Source: an uncultured Ignavibacteriota bacterium (GTDB taxonomy: Bacteria; Bacteroidota; Ignavibacteria; Palsa-1295). From it: a DNA stretch of 64,000 nt. The stretch is from NCBI GenBank assembly GCA_903900335.1, contig CAIUMP010000004.1:186001-250000 (forward strand), in the 5' to 3' direction. The notes below the pieces were generated by a model. That model saw only the letters and a list, made by a program, of their open reading frames with translations, was not told the DNA's origin and made no database searches. Of the stretch, positions 1 to 9,170 are shown in pieces. The first letter of the stretch is position 1; each line of letters begins with the position of its first letter. Made by a program: the position numbers and the translations under genes.

Positions 1-797
1 CCCTTTGGGACATAGTGCACAATAACAGCGCCACCATTGGCGTGGATGCTACCCTGATGTTGGAGTCGGGATGGATGAGCATTGATCCGGTTTCAATACC
101 GAACACGTTCATAGAGCATCCGAAGCACCTCATGGTGCATCCAACCGCAAGAGTTAGCGCCGGCGTTGTATTCGATTGCACTTCTGGTCACATAATTGTT
201 GAGAGCGGTGCACAGATCTATCCGCAATCCACCATCATTGGTCCGGCGGTGATCGGCGCGAAATCAATCGTCAAAATTGGTGCGAAGATCTATGGTAGTA
301 CGACGATCGGACCCACCTCCAAAGTTGGAGGTGAGATCGAGAACTCTATCATCCAAGGATATTCCAACAAGCAGCACGATGGCTATCTCGGTCACAGCTT
401 TATTGGTGAGTGGTGCAATCTCGGCGCAGGGACGAACACAAGCGATTTGAAGAACGACTACTCGAATGTTCGCGTAACCATAGAAGGCGAGGAATTCGAT
501 ACTAAGTCCATGTTTGTTGGGCTGATGATGGGCGATCACTCGAAGAGCGGAATTGGCGTGCAGTTCAACACGGGCACAGCCGTCGGTGTAAGCTGCAATA
601 TCTTCGATGCCGGATTCCCGCCCAAGTGGATACCGAATTTCTCGTGGGGTGGTGCGAGTGGACTGACGCTCTATCGCTATGAGAAGGCGATGGAGGTTGC
701 GCGGAAGGTGATGGAGCGCCGGGGGGTGGAGATGAGGGGGGAGGAGGAGACGATGGTTCGCAGGCTATTCACATTGAGGACGATTGTTGAATTGTGA
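1..797 (+). CDS. GlmU-like sugar nucleotidyltransferase, C-terminal left-handed beta-helix part (5' end cut by window)
   Basis: The frame is open to the left window edge: the codons before the first GTG (position 15) read LWDI, as in the linker before the hexapeptide domain of Bacteroidetes GlmU-like proteins, so the gene starts outside the window. What is visible is a left-handed beta-helix of hexapeptide repeats (VHPTARV, IVESGAQI, STTIGPTSKVGGEI) followed by the conserved stretches GYSNKQHDGYLGHSFIGEW and NLGAGTNTSDLKN. These are hallmarks of the 'putative sugar nucleotidyltransferase' family, related to GlmU (UDP-GlcNAc synthesis). The N-terminal nucleotidyltransferase domain would lie to the left. 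Expected role: acyltransferase plus nucleotidyltransferase in the cytoplasm; the substrate is not shown by the sequence. Residues after about 225 are a charged, non-conserved tail. Confidence 0.85.
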   Translation, partial: LWDIVHNNSATIGVDATLMLESGWMSIDPVSIPNTFIEHPKHLMVHPTARVSAGVVFDCTSGHIIVESGAQIYPQSTIIGPAVIGAKSIVKIGAKIYGSTTIGPTSKVGGEIENSIIQGYSNKQHDGYLGHSFIGEWCNLGAGTNTSDLKNDYSNVRVTIEGEEFDTKSMFVGLMMGDHSKSGIGVQFNTGTAVGVSCNIFDAGFPPKWIPNFSWGGASGLTLYRYEKAMEVARKVMERRGVEMRGEEETMVRRLFTLRTIVEL

Positions 798-859
798 TGC
801 CTTCGCAACGCACGCCCGATTCACGTGTTCTCCTAAGGTTGACCTATTCAAGAATCGCA

Positions 860-1507
860 ATGAAGCTGATAATTACAATCGTTTTCGGCTGTTGTCTTTG
901 GATACTTATTAGCTGCAATGGCGGTAGCACCTCGGTGAGTGATGGTAGAGCCAGTGTTCAATGGGTTGTCCCTGGATATGGGAGCTATTTTGTTACTCGA
1001 ACGACCGACAGCTCGAGTTCTGGTGTATTCGTGCATTTTGATACCACAGCCAAAGTTAATTGGAGGGAACCGAAAGACGGCAAGCCAGTCGTGATTGGAG
1101 CAATTGATGGTGCCGACTCGGGCTTTGTAGCGTACGAAGCAAACGGAGATTTCTCGCTCTACGGAGTGCATCATCCTAATGCTTGGGATCGATATCCTAC
1201 CGGAGGTGGCTCCATTTTGGATTCTTCGATTATCGATACTTCCAACGATACGCGCTTTGTGGACTACCACAAAATCAGCTACGCAGGCATCGAATCCATT
1301 TCACTACCAGCAGGCAATTTCTCGGCGATCAAGATACACCACTCCTCGTGGAGTGTCAGAACTTCAAATGGTAAGGTCGTCGTTGATTCAAACAGCGGAG
1401 CTCCCGATAACTGGTTCATTCCATCGGTTGGATGGATAGGTGCAGAAACGGATCGTGGGAATGGCTGGGTGAATAAAAGCGAGTTATACTACTATGAATT
1501 GCACTGA
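860..1507 (+). CDS. Predicted lipoprotein of unknown function
   Basis: The open frame could start at GTG 794, overlapping the previous stop. The ATG at 860 is better because it begins with a clear lipoprotein signal peptide: MKLIITIVFGCCLWILISC, with lipobox L-I-S-C and the cysteine at residue 19. The mature part (about 197 aa) is rich in S, G, W and Y and looks like a small secreted beta-rich protein. I do not recognise a family. It is probably anchored to the outer or inner membrane on the periplasmic side. The gene follows the GlmU-like gene by 62 bases and faces the hppD gene tail to tail. Confidence 0.65.
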   Translation: MKLIITIVFGCCLWILISCNGGSTSVSDGRASVQWVVPGYGSYFVTRTTDSSSSGVFVHFDTTAKVNWREPKDGKPVVIGAIDGADSGFVAYEANGDFSLYGVHHPNAWDRYPTGGGSILDSSIIDTSNDTRFVDYHKISYAGIESISLPAGNFSAIKIHHSSWSVRTSNGKVVVDSNSGAPDNWFIPSVGWIGAETDRGNGWVNKSELYYYELH

Positions 1508-1524
1508 TCGCCGACAGTTAATTC

Positions 1525-2664
1525 CTACAAATTCCCCCGCAAATCCTGCTCGCGCTCGATGGACTCGAACAGCGCCTTGAAGTTACCTTTGCCGAATGAG
1601 CGCGCTCCGCGGCGTTGGATGATCTCAAAAAAGAGGGTTGGGCGATCCTCGACCGGCTTGGTGAAGATCTGCAGCATGTAGCCATCGTCATCGCTGTCGA
1701 CTAGGATGCCGAGACGTTCGAGTTCGTCGATTGGCTCTTTGATAACACCGACGCGATCTTGCAGTTCACGGTAGTAGGAACTCGGCACGCGCAAGAATTC
1801 TACGCCTTGGTCTGAGAGCTTCGTAACTGTCTCGAGAATATTGCCCGTAGCCATTGCAATATGCTGCACACCCGGCCCCTTATACCACTCGATGTACTCC
1901 TCGATCTGCGATTTCTTTTTCCCGGTAGCTGGCTCATTGATCGGAAATTTGATCTTCTCCGACCCTGAGGCCACGACCTTCGACATTAGAGCCGAATACT
2001 CCGTCGAAATGTCTTTGTCATCAAAGGAGACGAAGAGATGGAAGCCCATTACCTCCTCATACCATTTCACCCAATCATTCATCTGATTCCAACCCACGTT
2101 GCCGACAATGTGATCGACCGCCGCAAGTCCAGTTGGGCGGGCGATCGTGTCTTCCTTTGTAATTGGGCGAAATCCCGGCGCGAAGCCGCGATAATTCTTG
2201 CGATTGACAAAGCTGTGTAGCGTGTCGCCGTAGGTTTTGATGGCGGCGGTGAAATAGGTACCGTTCTCGTCGGTGATCTCCGTCGGCTCCTGCACACCAA
2301 TTGCTCCGCGCTTTGTCGTCTCGCGGTAGGCGCGCTCGACATCATCAACCTCAAAGGAAATATCTTTCACGCCATCACCGTGCATCCGCAAGTGCTCTTG
2401 ATACGGGTGGTCGGGAATAAGAGGCGTGGTAAGGATGAGGCGCACCTTGCCCTGCTCCAATACGTAGCTCGCGCGGTCGCGTAGGCCCGTCTCCAAGCCA
2501 GCGTAGCCGGTCAGCTTAAATCCCATCGCCGAGCGGTAGAAGTGCGCCGATTGCTTCGCGTTGCCGACCACGAACTCAATATGGTCAATTCCACGGATCG
2601 GAAAAAAATCTTTTTCTGCGGTTTCTGGTGTTACCAAAGGGGCAGTTAGTACGTCTTGGGTCAT
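1525..2664 (-). CDS. hppD: 4-hydroxyphenylpyruvate dioxygenase
   Basis: Non-haem iron enzyme that turns 4-hydroxyphenylpyruvate plus O2 into homogentisate and CO2, the second step of tyrosine breakdown. At 379 aa it has the normal length. Two vicinal-oxygen-chelate (VOC) domains are visible (about 24-155 and 183-340). The three iron ligands of the family are in place: H185 (VDHIVGNV), H268 (GVQHIAMAT) and E347 (FFEIIQRRG). The C-terminal helix RSFGKGNFKALFESIE that gates the active site is also present. Cytoplasmic. No homogentisate dioxygenase or aromatic aminotransferase lies nearby, so the product could feed tyrosine catabolism or a homogentisate-derived quinone or pigment. Its start codon lies only 9 bases from that of the divergent dacB gene. 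Confidence 0.97.
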   Translation of the reverse strand: MTQDVLTAPLVTPETAEKDFFPIRGIDHIEFVVGNAKQSAHFYRSAMGFKLTGYAGLETGLRDRASYVLEQGKVRLILTTPLIPDHPYQEHLRMHGDGVKDISFEVDDVERAYRETTKRGAIGVQEPTEITDENGTYFTAAIKTYGDTLHSFVNRKNYRGFAPGFRPITKEDTIARPTGLAAVDHIVGNVGWNQMNDWVKWYEEVMGFHLFVSFDDKDISTEYSALMSKVVASGSEKIKFPINEPATGKKKSQIEEYIEWYKGPGVQHIAMATGNILETVTKLSDQGVEFLRVPSSYYRELQDRVGVIKEPIDELERLGILVDSDDDGYMLQIFTKPVEDRPTLFFEIIQRRGARSFGKGNFKALFESIEREQDLRGNL

Positions 2665-2673
2665 ATTCTTGAA

Positions 2674-4305
2674 ATGGCTTCTTGCATTCCGGCAACAACT
2701 TTGCGATTCATTCAGGTTCTGTTTGGTACCTCATTCTCGGTCGTCGCGACCGTTTTTGCTCTCGGGTTTCCCGCCGCAGCGGTTGGGCAGTCTATTCCGT
2801 CCACGCCAGCACTCGCTCGCGATCGTAGTCCGCTCGGTGACTTGGAGCGGGATTTGACAGACATCTTCAACGACCCGAAGTTCTCCAATGCCACGTGGGG
2901 TGTCGAGGTGCAGTCACTTCAAACCGGTGCCTACCTGTTCCAGCTTAACCCTACCAAAAGCTTTATTCCAGCTTCGAACTTCAAGCTCTTCACTGCCGCG
3001 GAAGCACTGTCATTGTTGGGACCCGACTTCCGCTACACAACCCAGCTTGTCACGACGGGCCGCATTTCCGATGGCACGCTTCGGGGCGATCTTGTCATCC
3101 GCGGTGCAGGAGACCCGACCCTCGGCTCGGAGCAGATGTTTCCGGATTCGAACCGGGTTTCCATCTTTGACGCCTGGGCAGATTCATTATCGAAGAGTGG
3201 TATTCGTCGCATCGCTGGTTCGATCGTTGGCGATGATTCTTATTTTACCGACGATCTCTACCCAAATGGCTGGTCAATCGAAGACATCCCCTTCTACTAC
3301 GCAATGCAAACGACGGCGCTTGCGTACGAGGAAAATCAGGTGACGGTGAGCGTCTCACCAGGAGCATCGAAGGGTTCGCCGGTTCTGTATGAGCTAAACC
3401 CCAATACGGATTACGTCACTGTGGAGAATCGAGGGAGTACAACGCGGGATTCTCTTGTGCTGAAACGACGTCATCAACCGGACTCGGTACTAGCCGCAGG
3501 CGCAACGCAGATCGATATTTCTCGCGACATGGGCTCGAATAATATTACCATCGCTGGTACCATGCCGCTCTCCGCGAAGGCCACCACCCAGCAGATCGCG
3601 GTGGAAGACCCGACTCTCTATGCGGCGACAGTATTTCGGGAAGTGATGGAGGAGCATGGCATCACCGTGATCGGGCAAACCCGCGTCTCACGTGCTCCCA
3701 CCGCCGGTAGCACCCCATCGAAACCGTATCCCTGGCTAAAGGCACGTGTTCTGGCAAGCTACGTAAGCCCACCTCTGTCGTCCATCGTCTCCGTTATGAA
3801 CAAGACCTCCGACAATCTCTTTGCGGAAGAGTTATTCCGGACGGCCGCGAAGGAAGTTGGCGGTGAAGGTAGTTGGTCCAGAGGGGCTGAGGTCATGAAG
3901 CGCTATCTTGCTTCGGTCTCGATCGATACCAATCGCACCGCGATATATGATGGCTCCGGGCTTTCCCGAATGGATCTCGTCAGCCCTCAACAGATAGTCA
4001 CGTTGCTGCGAACCATGCACGAGCGCCAAAAGTCATCACAGTCATTCTATGAGTCACTCCCCATCATGGGTGTCGATGGCACGCTCGCCAATCGAATGAA
4101 AGGGACGGCCGCGGCGGGCAATGTTCGGGCAAAAACGGGGTTTGTGACAGGCGTTCGTTCCATCTCAGGATATTTGAACACACGTGATGGAGAACCACTT
4201 GCATTTTCCATCATCGGAAATAACTTTACGATTCCCGTCCACGAGGCGAATAATTTGCAAGATCTGGTGCTGCTTCGACTGGTGAACTTTTCGAGGGAAA
4301 AATAG
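2674..4305 (+). CDS. dacB: D-alanyl-D-alanine carboxypeptidase/endopeptidase, PBP4 type (peptidase S13)
   Basis: Low-molecular-mass penicillin-binding protein that trims or cleaves peptidoglycan cross-links in the periplasm. All three active-site motifs of the SxxK acyltransferases are visible: SNFK (about residues 101-104), SDN (about 379) and KTG in RAKTGFVTG (about 490). The large insertion between the first two motifs is typical of class C PBP4. The open frame reaches a TTG at 2656, but ATG 2674 gives a sensible signal peptide ending near AAAVGQS, so I use 543 aa. The gene is divergent from hppD with start codons almost touching, so its promoter must lie inside hppD coding sequence. Downstream are 195 bases without a gene. 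Confidence 0.94.
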   Translation: MASCIPATTLRFIQVLFGTSFSVVATVFALGFPAAAVGQSIPSTPALARDRSPLGDLERDLTDIFNDPKFSNATWGVEVQSLQTGAYLFQLNPTKSFIPASNFKLFTAAEALSLLGPDFRYTTQLVTTGRISDGTLRGDLVIRGAGDPTLGSEQMFPDSNRVSIFDAWADSLSKSGIRRIAGSIVGDDSYFTDDLYPNGWSIEDIPFYYAMQTTALAYEENQVTVSVSPGASKGSPVLYELNPNTDYVTVENRGSTTRDSLVLKRRHQPDSVLAAGATQIDISRDMGSNNITIAGTMPLSAKATTQQIAVEDPTLYAATVFREVMEEHGITVIGQTRVSRAPTAGSTPSKPYPWLKARVLASYVSPPLSSIVSVMNKTSDNLFAEELFRTAAKEVGGEGSWSRGAEVMKRYLASVSIDTNRTAIYDGSGLSRMDLVSPQQIVTLLRTMHERQKSSQSFYESLPIMGVDGTLANRMKGTAAAGNVRAKTGFVTGVRSISGYLNTRDGEPLAFSIIGNNFTIPVHEANNLQDLVLLRLVNFSREK

Positions 4306-4500
4306 GTCAGCAGCGGAGTTACGCTGTGACAATCTTGCCTGCCTGAACCCTAAACAAAAGCCCAATTTGCCCGTAGAGCATTCTTCGGCCTACAGTTCCC
4401 TCTCGGATCGCTGCCGCAAGGGGGGAAGGCTTTCGGCCAATCCAGCTGTTAGTAGCCAACCACTCTAACCGCCGAGACATTCGATATTGACTCTGATTCC

Positions 4501-5904
4501 ATGATATTCAATACCAGAATAGTAAACAAAATTGCGCTATTGGCCTTCCTTGTTACGGGACTGGGGGCGATGGTAGCTCCGGCCCAGGCACAGCTTCCTC
4601 CCTGGACTCGATTCAAGCTCGAAAACGGCCTGGAGGTGCTCGTCGTCGAGAACCACCTGACGCCGATCGTGACCATCGAGATTGCGGTGAAGAACGGCTC
4701 CTTCACCGAACCACCAGAGTACAACGGGCTCTCCCATCTTTATGAGCACATGTTCTTCACGGCCAACAGCGTGGACACCACCGAGGATGACTTCCTGAAC
4801 CGCGTGGATAATCTCGGTATCGTTTATAACGGCCAGACGCACGAAGAACTGGTGGACTACTTCTTCACACTTCCAAAGCAAAATTTTGAACCTGGGCTCG
4901 ACTTTATGGCGACAGCCATTACCTCACCGCTCTTCAAGCAAGATGATCTGCACAAACAGCGAGAGGTCGTCTTAGGGGAGTTCGATAGAAATGAAGCCTT
5001 GCCACTCTTCAAGTTTGGGCGCAAGATGGAAGATGCCGTATGGGATGGTTGGGTATCGCGTAAAGACCCCCTCGGGCAGCGTCTAACGATCAAGACGGCT
5101 ACTCGAGAGAAGATGTTGACCATCATGGGAAAGTATTATATTCCGAACAACTCGTTGCTCACGATCTCGGGTGACGTGACATTGGAACAAGTAAAAGCAC
5201 TTGTACCAAAATACTTCATGAAATGGAAGTCCGGTCCCGACCCATTTGTCGCCAATCCCCCGCAGCGCGTGCCGCCGCTAAAGCAGCCAGCCTTCGTATT
5301 GGACACCGTCGATGATCCGCGCTGCATCGTGAAAGTCCAGTGGCATGGCCCATCGATTGGATTGGATGACAAGGCCACCTATGTTGCCGACGTGTTCAGT
5401 TATATTATCACCCAGTCCGAGCATCCGTTCTCCAAGAGTTTGTTGGAGTCTGGTTTGGTGCAAGGGCTGAACTTCTGGTATTACACCCAGCGCTATGTCG
5501 GCCCGATCACAGCGGACATCATCACTACGCCAGAGCATCTCGATGAAGCGATGAAGGTTTTTTGGGCGCAGCTTGCGAAGTTCGACGATCCAAAATATTT
5601 TACCGACGAGGAATTCGAAACCGCGAAGAACGCGCTCCGAACACAGACCCTCTACCGTGCCGAGAAGCTAAGCGCCTTCTCTCAGGATCTCTCCTTCTGG
5701 TGGGCCGCTGCGGGGCTGGACTACTACGAGCGCTACCTCGACGACCTTAGCAAGATCACACGTCAAGACATCGCGGACTACATTCACAAGTACGTTCAGA
5801 ATAAGCCATACGTACTGGGCGTCGCGCTCAGCAAATCTGCTGCGATCGTGACAGCTCCCAGTCTGCAGAAACTCGGAAACCCCTTAATGCAACAACACCC
5901 ATGA
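4501..5904 (+). CDS. Secreted M16 family zinc peptidase, catalytic subunit
   Basis: Insulinase/pitrilysin-like metallopeptidase. The inverted zinc motif HLYEH is at residues 79-83 and the third ligand is E160 (in VVLGEFDRNE), the spacing expected for HxxEH-x76-E. A signal peptide with cleavage near AQAQ (residue 30) sends it to the periplasm. At 467 aa it is a short, half-size M16B protein, which normally acts as a dimer. The next gene overlaps by 4 bases (ATGA) and encodes an M16 protein without the zinc motif. The two probably form an active/inactive heterodimer, as in mitochondrial processing peptidase and some bacterial M16B pairs. Substrates are likely short peptides; this is family knowledge, not shown here. 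Confidence 0.93.
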   Translation: MIFNTRIVNKIALLAFLVTGLGAMVAPAQAQLPPWTRFKLENGLEVLVVENHLTPIVTIEIAVKNGSFTEPPEYNGLSHLYEHMFFTANSVDTTEDDFLNRVDNLGIVYNGQTHEELVDYFFTLPKQNFEPGLDFMATAITSPLFKQDDLHKQREVVLGEFDRNEALPLFKFGRKMEDAVWDGWVSRKDPLGQRLTIKTATREKMLTIMGKYYIPNNSLLTISGDVTLEQVKALVPKYFMKWKSGPDPFVANPPQRVPPLKQPAFVLDTVDDPRCIVKVQWHGPSIGLDDKATYVADVFSYIITQSEHPFSKSLLESGLVQGLNFWYYTQRYVGPITADIITTPEHLDEAMKVFWAQLAKFDDPKYFTDEEFETAKNALRTQTLYRAEKLSAFSQDLSFWWAAAGLDYYERYLDDLSKITRQDIADYIHKYVQNKPYVLGVALSKSAAIVTAPSLQKLGNPLMQQHP

Positions 5905-7247
5905 AATTCCGATTAACTGTCTATCTCTGCGCTGTTGCAGCGCTCTTTTCTTCCTGCTCCTCTTCGCGAAAGGGATCATCGCTGGCCAACAGCGCGAACA
6001 TTGTCAACGACGTGCAGGAGTTCGATGTCGAGGGCGTGCATGTCTTGCTGCGTCAGTCCGTATCGGTCCCCGTCGTAACGGCTGTGCTTTTCGTGAAGGG
6101 CGGGTCCACAGTCTCGTCGGATGATGAGCCCGTCGCGACGGAGTACTTTGCGATGAAGGTGATACCTGCGAGCGGCAGCCAAAGAATCGGGAAGCCTTAC
6201 TTCCGCCGGAAGCTGATTCGCATGGGTTCGAGCATCTCGGGTGATGAAGGGCGAGATTATTCCGCCATTAGTATGGAGTGTACCCGCGAGAATTTCGACA
6301 CCACCTGGGCTTACTTCACCAATTGTATGACCCAGCCGACGATCGACAAAGTCGAATACGATAACTTCAAAAAGAGCGTGTTGCTTGGCATCAACTCGCG
6401 CGCAAACGAGGCCGATGGTTACAGCAACTACTTGTTGGATTCCAGCTATTTCTATGGACATCCTTACGGAAAGAACTTCTCTGATGCCGATGTGAAGCGT
6501 GTAACCGCAGACATCGCGATGAAGCATTTTCGAACAGTCATGGTCCGTTCACGCTTTTTGCTTTCGGTGGTTGGTAATGTCTCCAGAGATGAATTAACGG
6601 ATAAGATCGAGGCATCGCTTGGGAAGTTACCGGAGGGCAGCTACACTCCTGCAGCGATCAAGCCACCAGAGAAGGCCTTCAAGCCCAGCGCTTTTTTCCC
6701 GCCGTTTGGACGCAAACTTCCTACAGATTACTTGATCGGCTACTACCTAACGCCATCCAAAGGGGACCCGGATTACTACGCGTATTTGCGTCTACGGAAT
6801 TTCTTCGGAGGCTTTGTTTTCAATCACATTCGCGTGCAACGCAATCTTGCTTATGCCCCGAACGTGGATGACAAGGACGGAATAACCAGCGTCGGTGTGA
6901 TCTCCCTGCAAACCGCTTACATTGACAGCGCCGTCAAGGTGATCTATGACGATGTGGACTTCTTCCAACAGAATTCCATCCGGGAATCCGCGATCCGCTC
7001 CGGCGTAGCAGGATGGGCCACGCGCAATTATTTGAAGGCTGAAACGACATCGTCTCAAGCGGCACTGCTCGGCCAGGCAAAGTTAGCAACTGGCGATTGG
7101 CATGACGCTTTCTTTTCCTACGAGAAGCTGTCGAGGGTCACGCCGGAGGAATTAAAGAATGCCGCGATAAAGTATCTACGAAACTTCAACTGGCTGGTCT
7201 TAGGTGACACGACACACGTAAGCCGAAAACTGTTGGAGTCACGCTAG
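5901..7247 (+). CDS. M16 family protein, non-catalytic subunit (lipoprotein)
   Basis: Same fold family as the gene before it, but the HxxEH zinc motif is absent from the N-terminal half (the equivalent region reads STVSSDDEPVATEYFAMK). The C-terminal half keeps VQRNLAYAPN, which resembles the R/Y substrate-binding pair of M16 partner subunits. The N-terminus is a lipoprotein signal (lipobox near LFSSC, cysteine about 19), so this subunit could anchor the complex to a membrane. Start and upstream stop overlap in ATGA, so translation is probably coupled. It ends 32 bases before the convergent phoR gene; a small 5-bp hairpin (7247-7262) sits between them. Confidence 0.9.
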   Translation: MKFRLTVYLCAVAALFSSCSSSRKGSSLANSANIVNDVQEFDVEGVHVLLRQSVSVPVVTAVLFVKGGSTVSSDDEPVATEYFAMKVIPASGSQRIGKPYFRRKLIRMGSSISGDEGRDYSAISMECTRENFDTTWAYFTNCMTQPTIDKVEYDNFKKSVLLGINSRANEADGYSNYLLDSSYFYGHPYGKNFSDADVKRVTADIAMKHFRTVMVRSRFLLSVVGNVSRDELTDKIEASLGKLPEGSYTPAAIKPPEKAFKPSAFFPPFGRKLPTDYLIGYYLTPSKGDPDYYAYLRLRNFFGGFVFNHIRVQRNLAYAPNVDDKDGITSVGVISLQTAYIDSAVKVIYDDVDFFQQNSIRESAIRSGVAGWATRNYLKAETTSSQAALLGQAKLATGDWHDAFFSYEKLSRVTPEELKNAAIKYLRNFNWLVLGDTTHVSRKLLESR

Positions 7248-7279
7248 GGAATACTGCTTCCCACGAGGTGAGGCTGGAA

Positions 7280-8335
7280 TCAGAACGGCTCCTTCAAGAG
7301 TGTAAACTGAAACACACTGCCCTTGCCGGATTCGCTCGACACGCTGATGTGCCCTCGGTGCGCCTCCGTGATGTGCTTGACGATCGCCAGACCAAGACCC
7401 GTACCACCCGGCTGAGACCGAGCACGGCCTTTATCCACACGGTAGAAGCGTTCGAAGAGACGCGGAAGATGCTCTGTCCCAATGCCAACTCCATTGTCAA
7501 CGACACGAATAGTCACGTGTTTTGTGTCTGGTTCCGCGTTGAGGAGTTCTAGCTTGATCGCTGTGCCATCGCCGGAATATTTGATCGCATTGTCCACGAG
7601 ATTGACAAGTACCTGCTTAATGCGCTCCTTGTCAGCATAGACGCTGACCTCATGATGCGGTAGAATGTTGCCAGTGAAATATAATTCAATGTTTTTCGCC
7701 CGCGCAATTCCTTGCATCTCATTGGTGAACTCACGGAGAAACGGCTGGATGTCGAACATGCGGAAGTTCATGCGCATCTCGCCGGACTCAATGCGAGAGA
7801 TGTCAATGAGATCGTTGAGCAGGCTGTTCAGCCGCTCGGCCTGTGTCCGTGCGCGTTCAAGGAAATCGCGATTGACCTTTGGGTCTTCAATAGCGCCGTC
7901 AAGCAGCGTTTCGATGAAACCTTGCACCGCAAAAATTGGGGTACGGAGTTCATGGGAGACATTCCCCAAAAACTCCGAACGCACGCGCTCGAGCTTCTGA
8001 CGTTCAGCCAGATCCCGCCTCTGCTGTTCGGCAATCTGGTCGATCGTCTTGGTAAGCGCCTCTAGCTCGTATGGGGGTTTTGTCTCGCGCTCCGTGCTTC
8101 GGAACTCCAGATGGCCCTCCGCGTCAACAGAAGGTGCCAGATTGCGAATTGGTTGTAACAGCCGCCTGGCGTACCACAGACTCACACCGATAGAAAGTGC
8201 AAGAAGCACACAGGAGAGCCACATCGCTTCCGGCTCATAAGCGGGGACAGTATACAGCGCGCCATTGACAGCGCTAAGGACCAGAATCACAAGGACAATC
8301 GGAAACCACGCTGCTTTCGCCTGAAGTGATGCCAT
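7280..8335 (-). CDS. phoR: Phosphate-regulon-type sensor histidine kinase
   Basis: Membrane sensor kinase that phosphorylates the PhoB-like regulator encoded 12 bases upstream. Two N-terminal membrane segments (about 10-28 and 38-56) are separated by only a few residues, so there is almost no periplasmic sensor. This is the pattern of PhoR, which senses through the Pst transporter and PhoU. A short HAMP/linker-like helix is followed by the H-box FLGNVSHELRTP (H128), N-box LVNLVDNAIKYSGDG, G1 box VVDNGVGIG, F-box LFERFYRVDKG and G2 box GGTGLGLAIVKHI. There is no clear PAS domain. The phosphate assignment rests on the neighbouring phoB, pstB and phoU and on the Pho-box-like repeats. Confidence 0.88.
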   Translation of the reverse strand: MASLQAKAAWFPIVLVILVLSAVNGALYTVPAYEPEAMWLSCVLLALSIGVSLWYARRLLQPIRNLAPSVDAEGHLEFRSTERETKPPYELEALTKTIDQIAEQQRRDLAERQKLERVRSEFLGNVSHELRTPIFAVQGFIETLLDGAIEDPKVNRDFLERARTQAERLNSLLNDLIDISRIESGEMRMNFRMFDIQPFLREFTNEMQGIARAKNIELYFTGNILPHHEVSVYADKERIKQVLVNLVDNAIKYSGDGTAIKLELLNAEPDTKHVTIRVVDNGVGIGTEHLPRLFERFYRVDKGRARSQPGGTGLGLAIVKHITEAHRGHISVSSESGKGSVFQFTLLKEPF

Positions 8336-8347
8336 TTTCCAGAAATC

Positions 8348-9046
8348 TCAATCGATCACGTACCGATACCCAACGCCCTTGACGGTCTCGATCCGGGAGC
8401 CATAGGGGCCAAGCTTTTCGCGAACCTTGAAGATGTGGACGTCGACCGTTCGCTCGACAACAAAAGTATCGCGTCCCCACACTTCATCCAACAAGGCTTC
8501 CCGTTTGTAGATGCGGCCCGGATGTGCAGCAAGGAAGTAGAGCAACTCAAACTCCTTTCGGGGGAAGAAGGTCTCCTTTTCATTGATGAACACCTTGTAG
8601 GCGGCCCGGTCGATCTTCACCCCGGGAGAAACGATCTGCTCCTGAAGTCCGGCTGGCTGCGGTTGATCTGCCCGTTCCAGCCGCCGTAGAAGGGATTTCA
8701 CTCTTGCAACGATCACCCGAGGTGAGACAGGTTTCTGTACGTAGTCGTCGGCTCCCAATTCCAGCGAAACGATCTGATCCACCTCTGCCGAGCGGGCTGT
8801 CAAGAAGATAACCGGCACGTTGGCTGTAGCTGGATTTGCGCGGATCGCACGGCAGGTCTCGAATCCGTCCAATTCCGGCATCATTATGTCCAGGATCACG
8901 ACGGCGGTTGGGTACTCCTGGAGCTTCACGAGTGCCTCCTTTCCGTTGCTGGCTGTTTCGACCAAAAAGCCTTCGCGGGTGAGGTTATAGGCGATCAGGT
9001 CACGAATATCCTGCTCATCGTCAACGACGAGTACTGTCTTGCTCAT
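8348..9046 (-). CDS. phoB: Response regulator, PhoB/OmpR family
   Basis: DNA-binding regulator of 232 aa. The receiver domain has the acidic pair D9-D10, phosphoacceptor D53 (VVILDIMMPELDG), a T in FLTARSAE and K in YVQKPVSP. A linker leads to a winged-helix trans_reg_C domain (about 135-232) with FEVLYFLA-like core FELLYFLAAHPG and the closing VKGVGYRYVID. It is transcribed with phoR and divergently from pstB-phoU. The shared 215-base intergenic region carries four 11-bp direct repeats that look like a PhoB-binding array, so it probably controls both units and itself. Confidence 0.9.
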   Translation of the reverse strand: MSKTVLVVDDEQDIRDLIAYNLTREGFLVETASNGKEALVKLQEYPTAVVILDIMMPELDGFETCRAIRANPATANVPVIFLTARSAEVDQIVSLELGADDYVQKPVSPRVIVARVKSLLRRLERADQPQPAGLQEQIVSPGVKIDRAAYKVFINEKETFFPRKEFELLYFLAAHPGRIYKREALLDEVWGRDTFVVERTVDVHIFKVREKLGPYGSRIETVKGVGYRYVID

Positions 9047-9170
9047 AGTGCGTTGTCTGTAATGCTTCCGCTCTTCGGTTGACCTGAGAAACGGGGGATG
9101 TCGGCCTAAAGTGCGTCAATAGCGGCGACTTCACGATTTCATAATTCCGGAAAGATGGTACGGAAATAGT

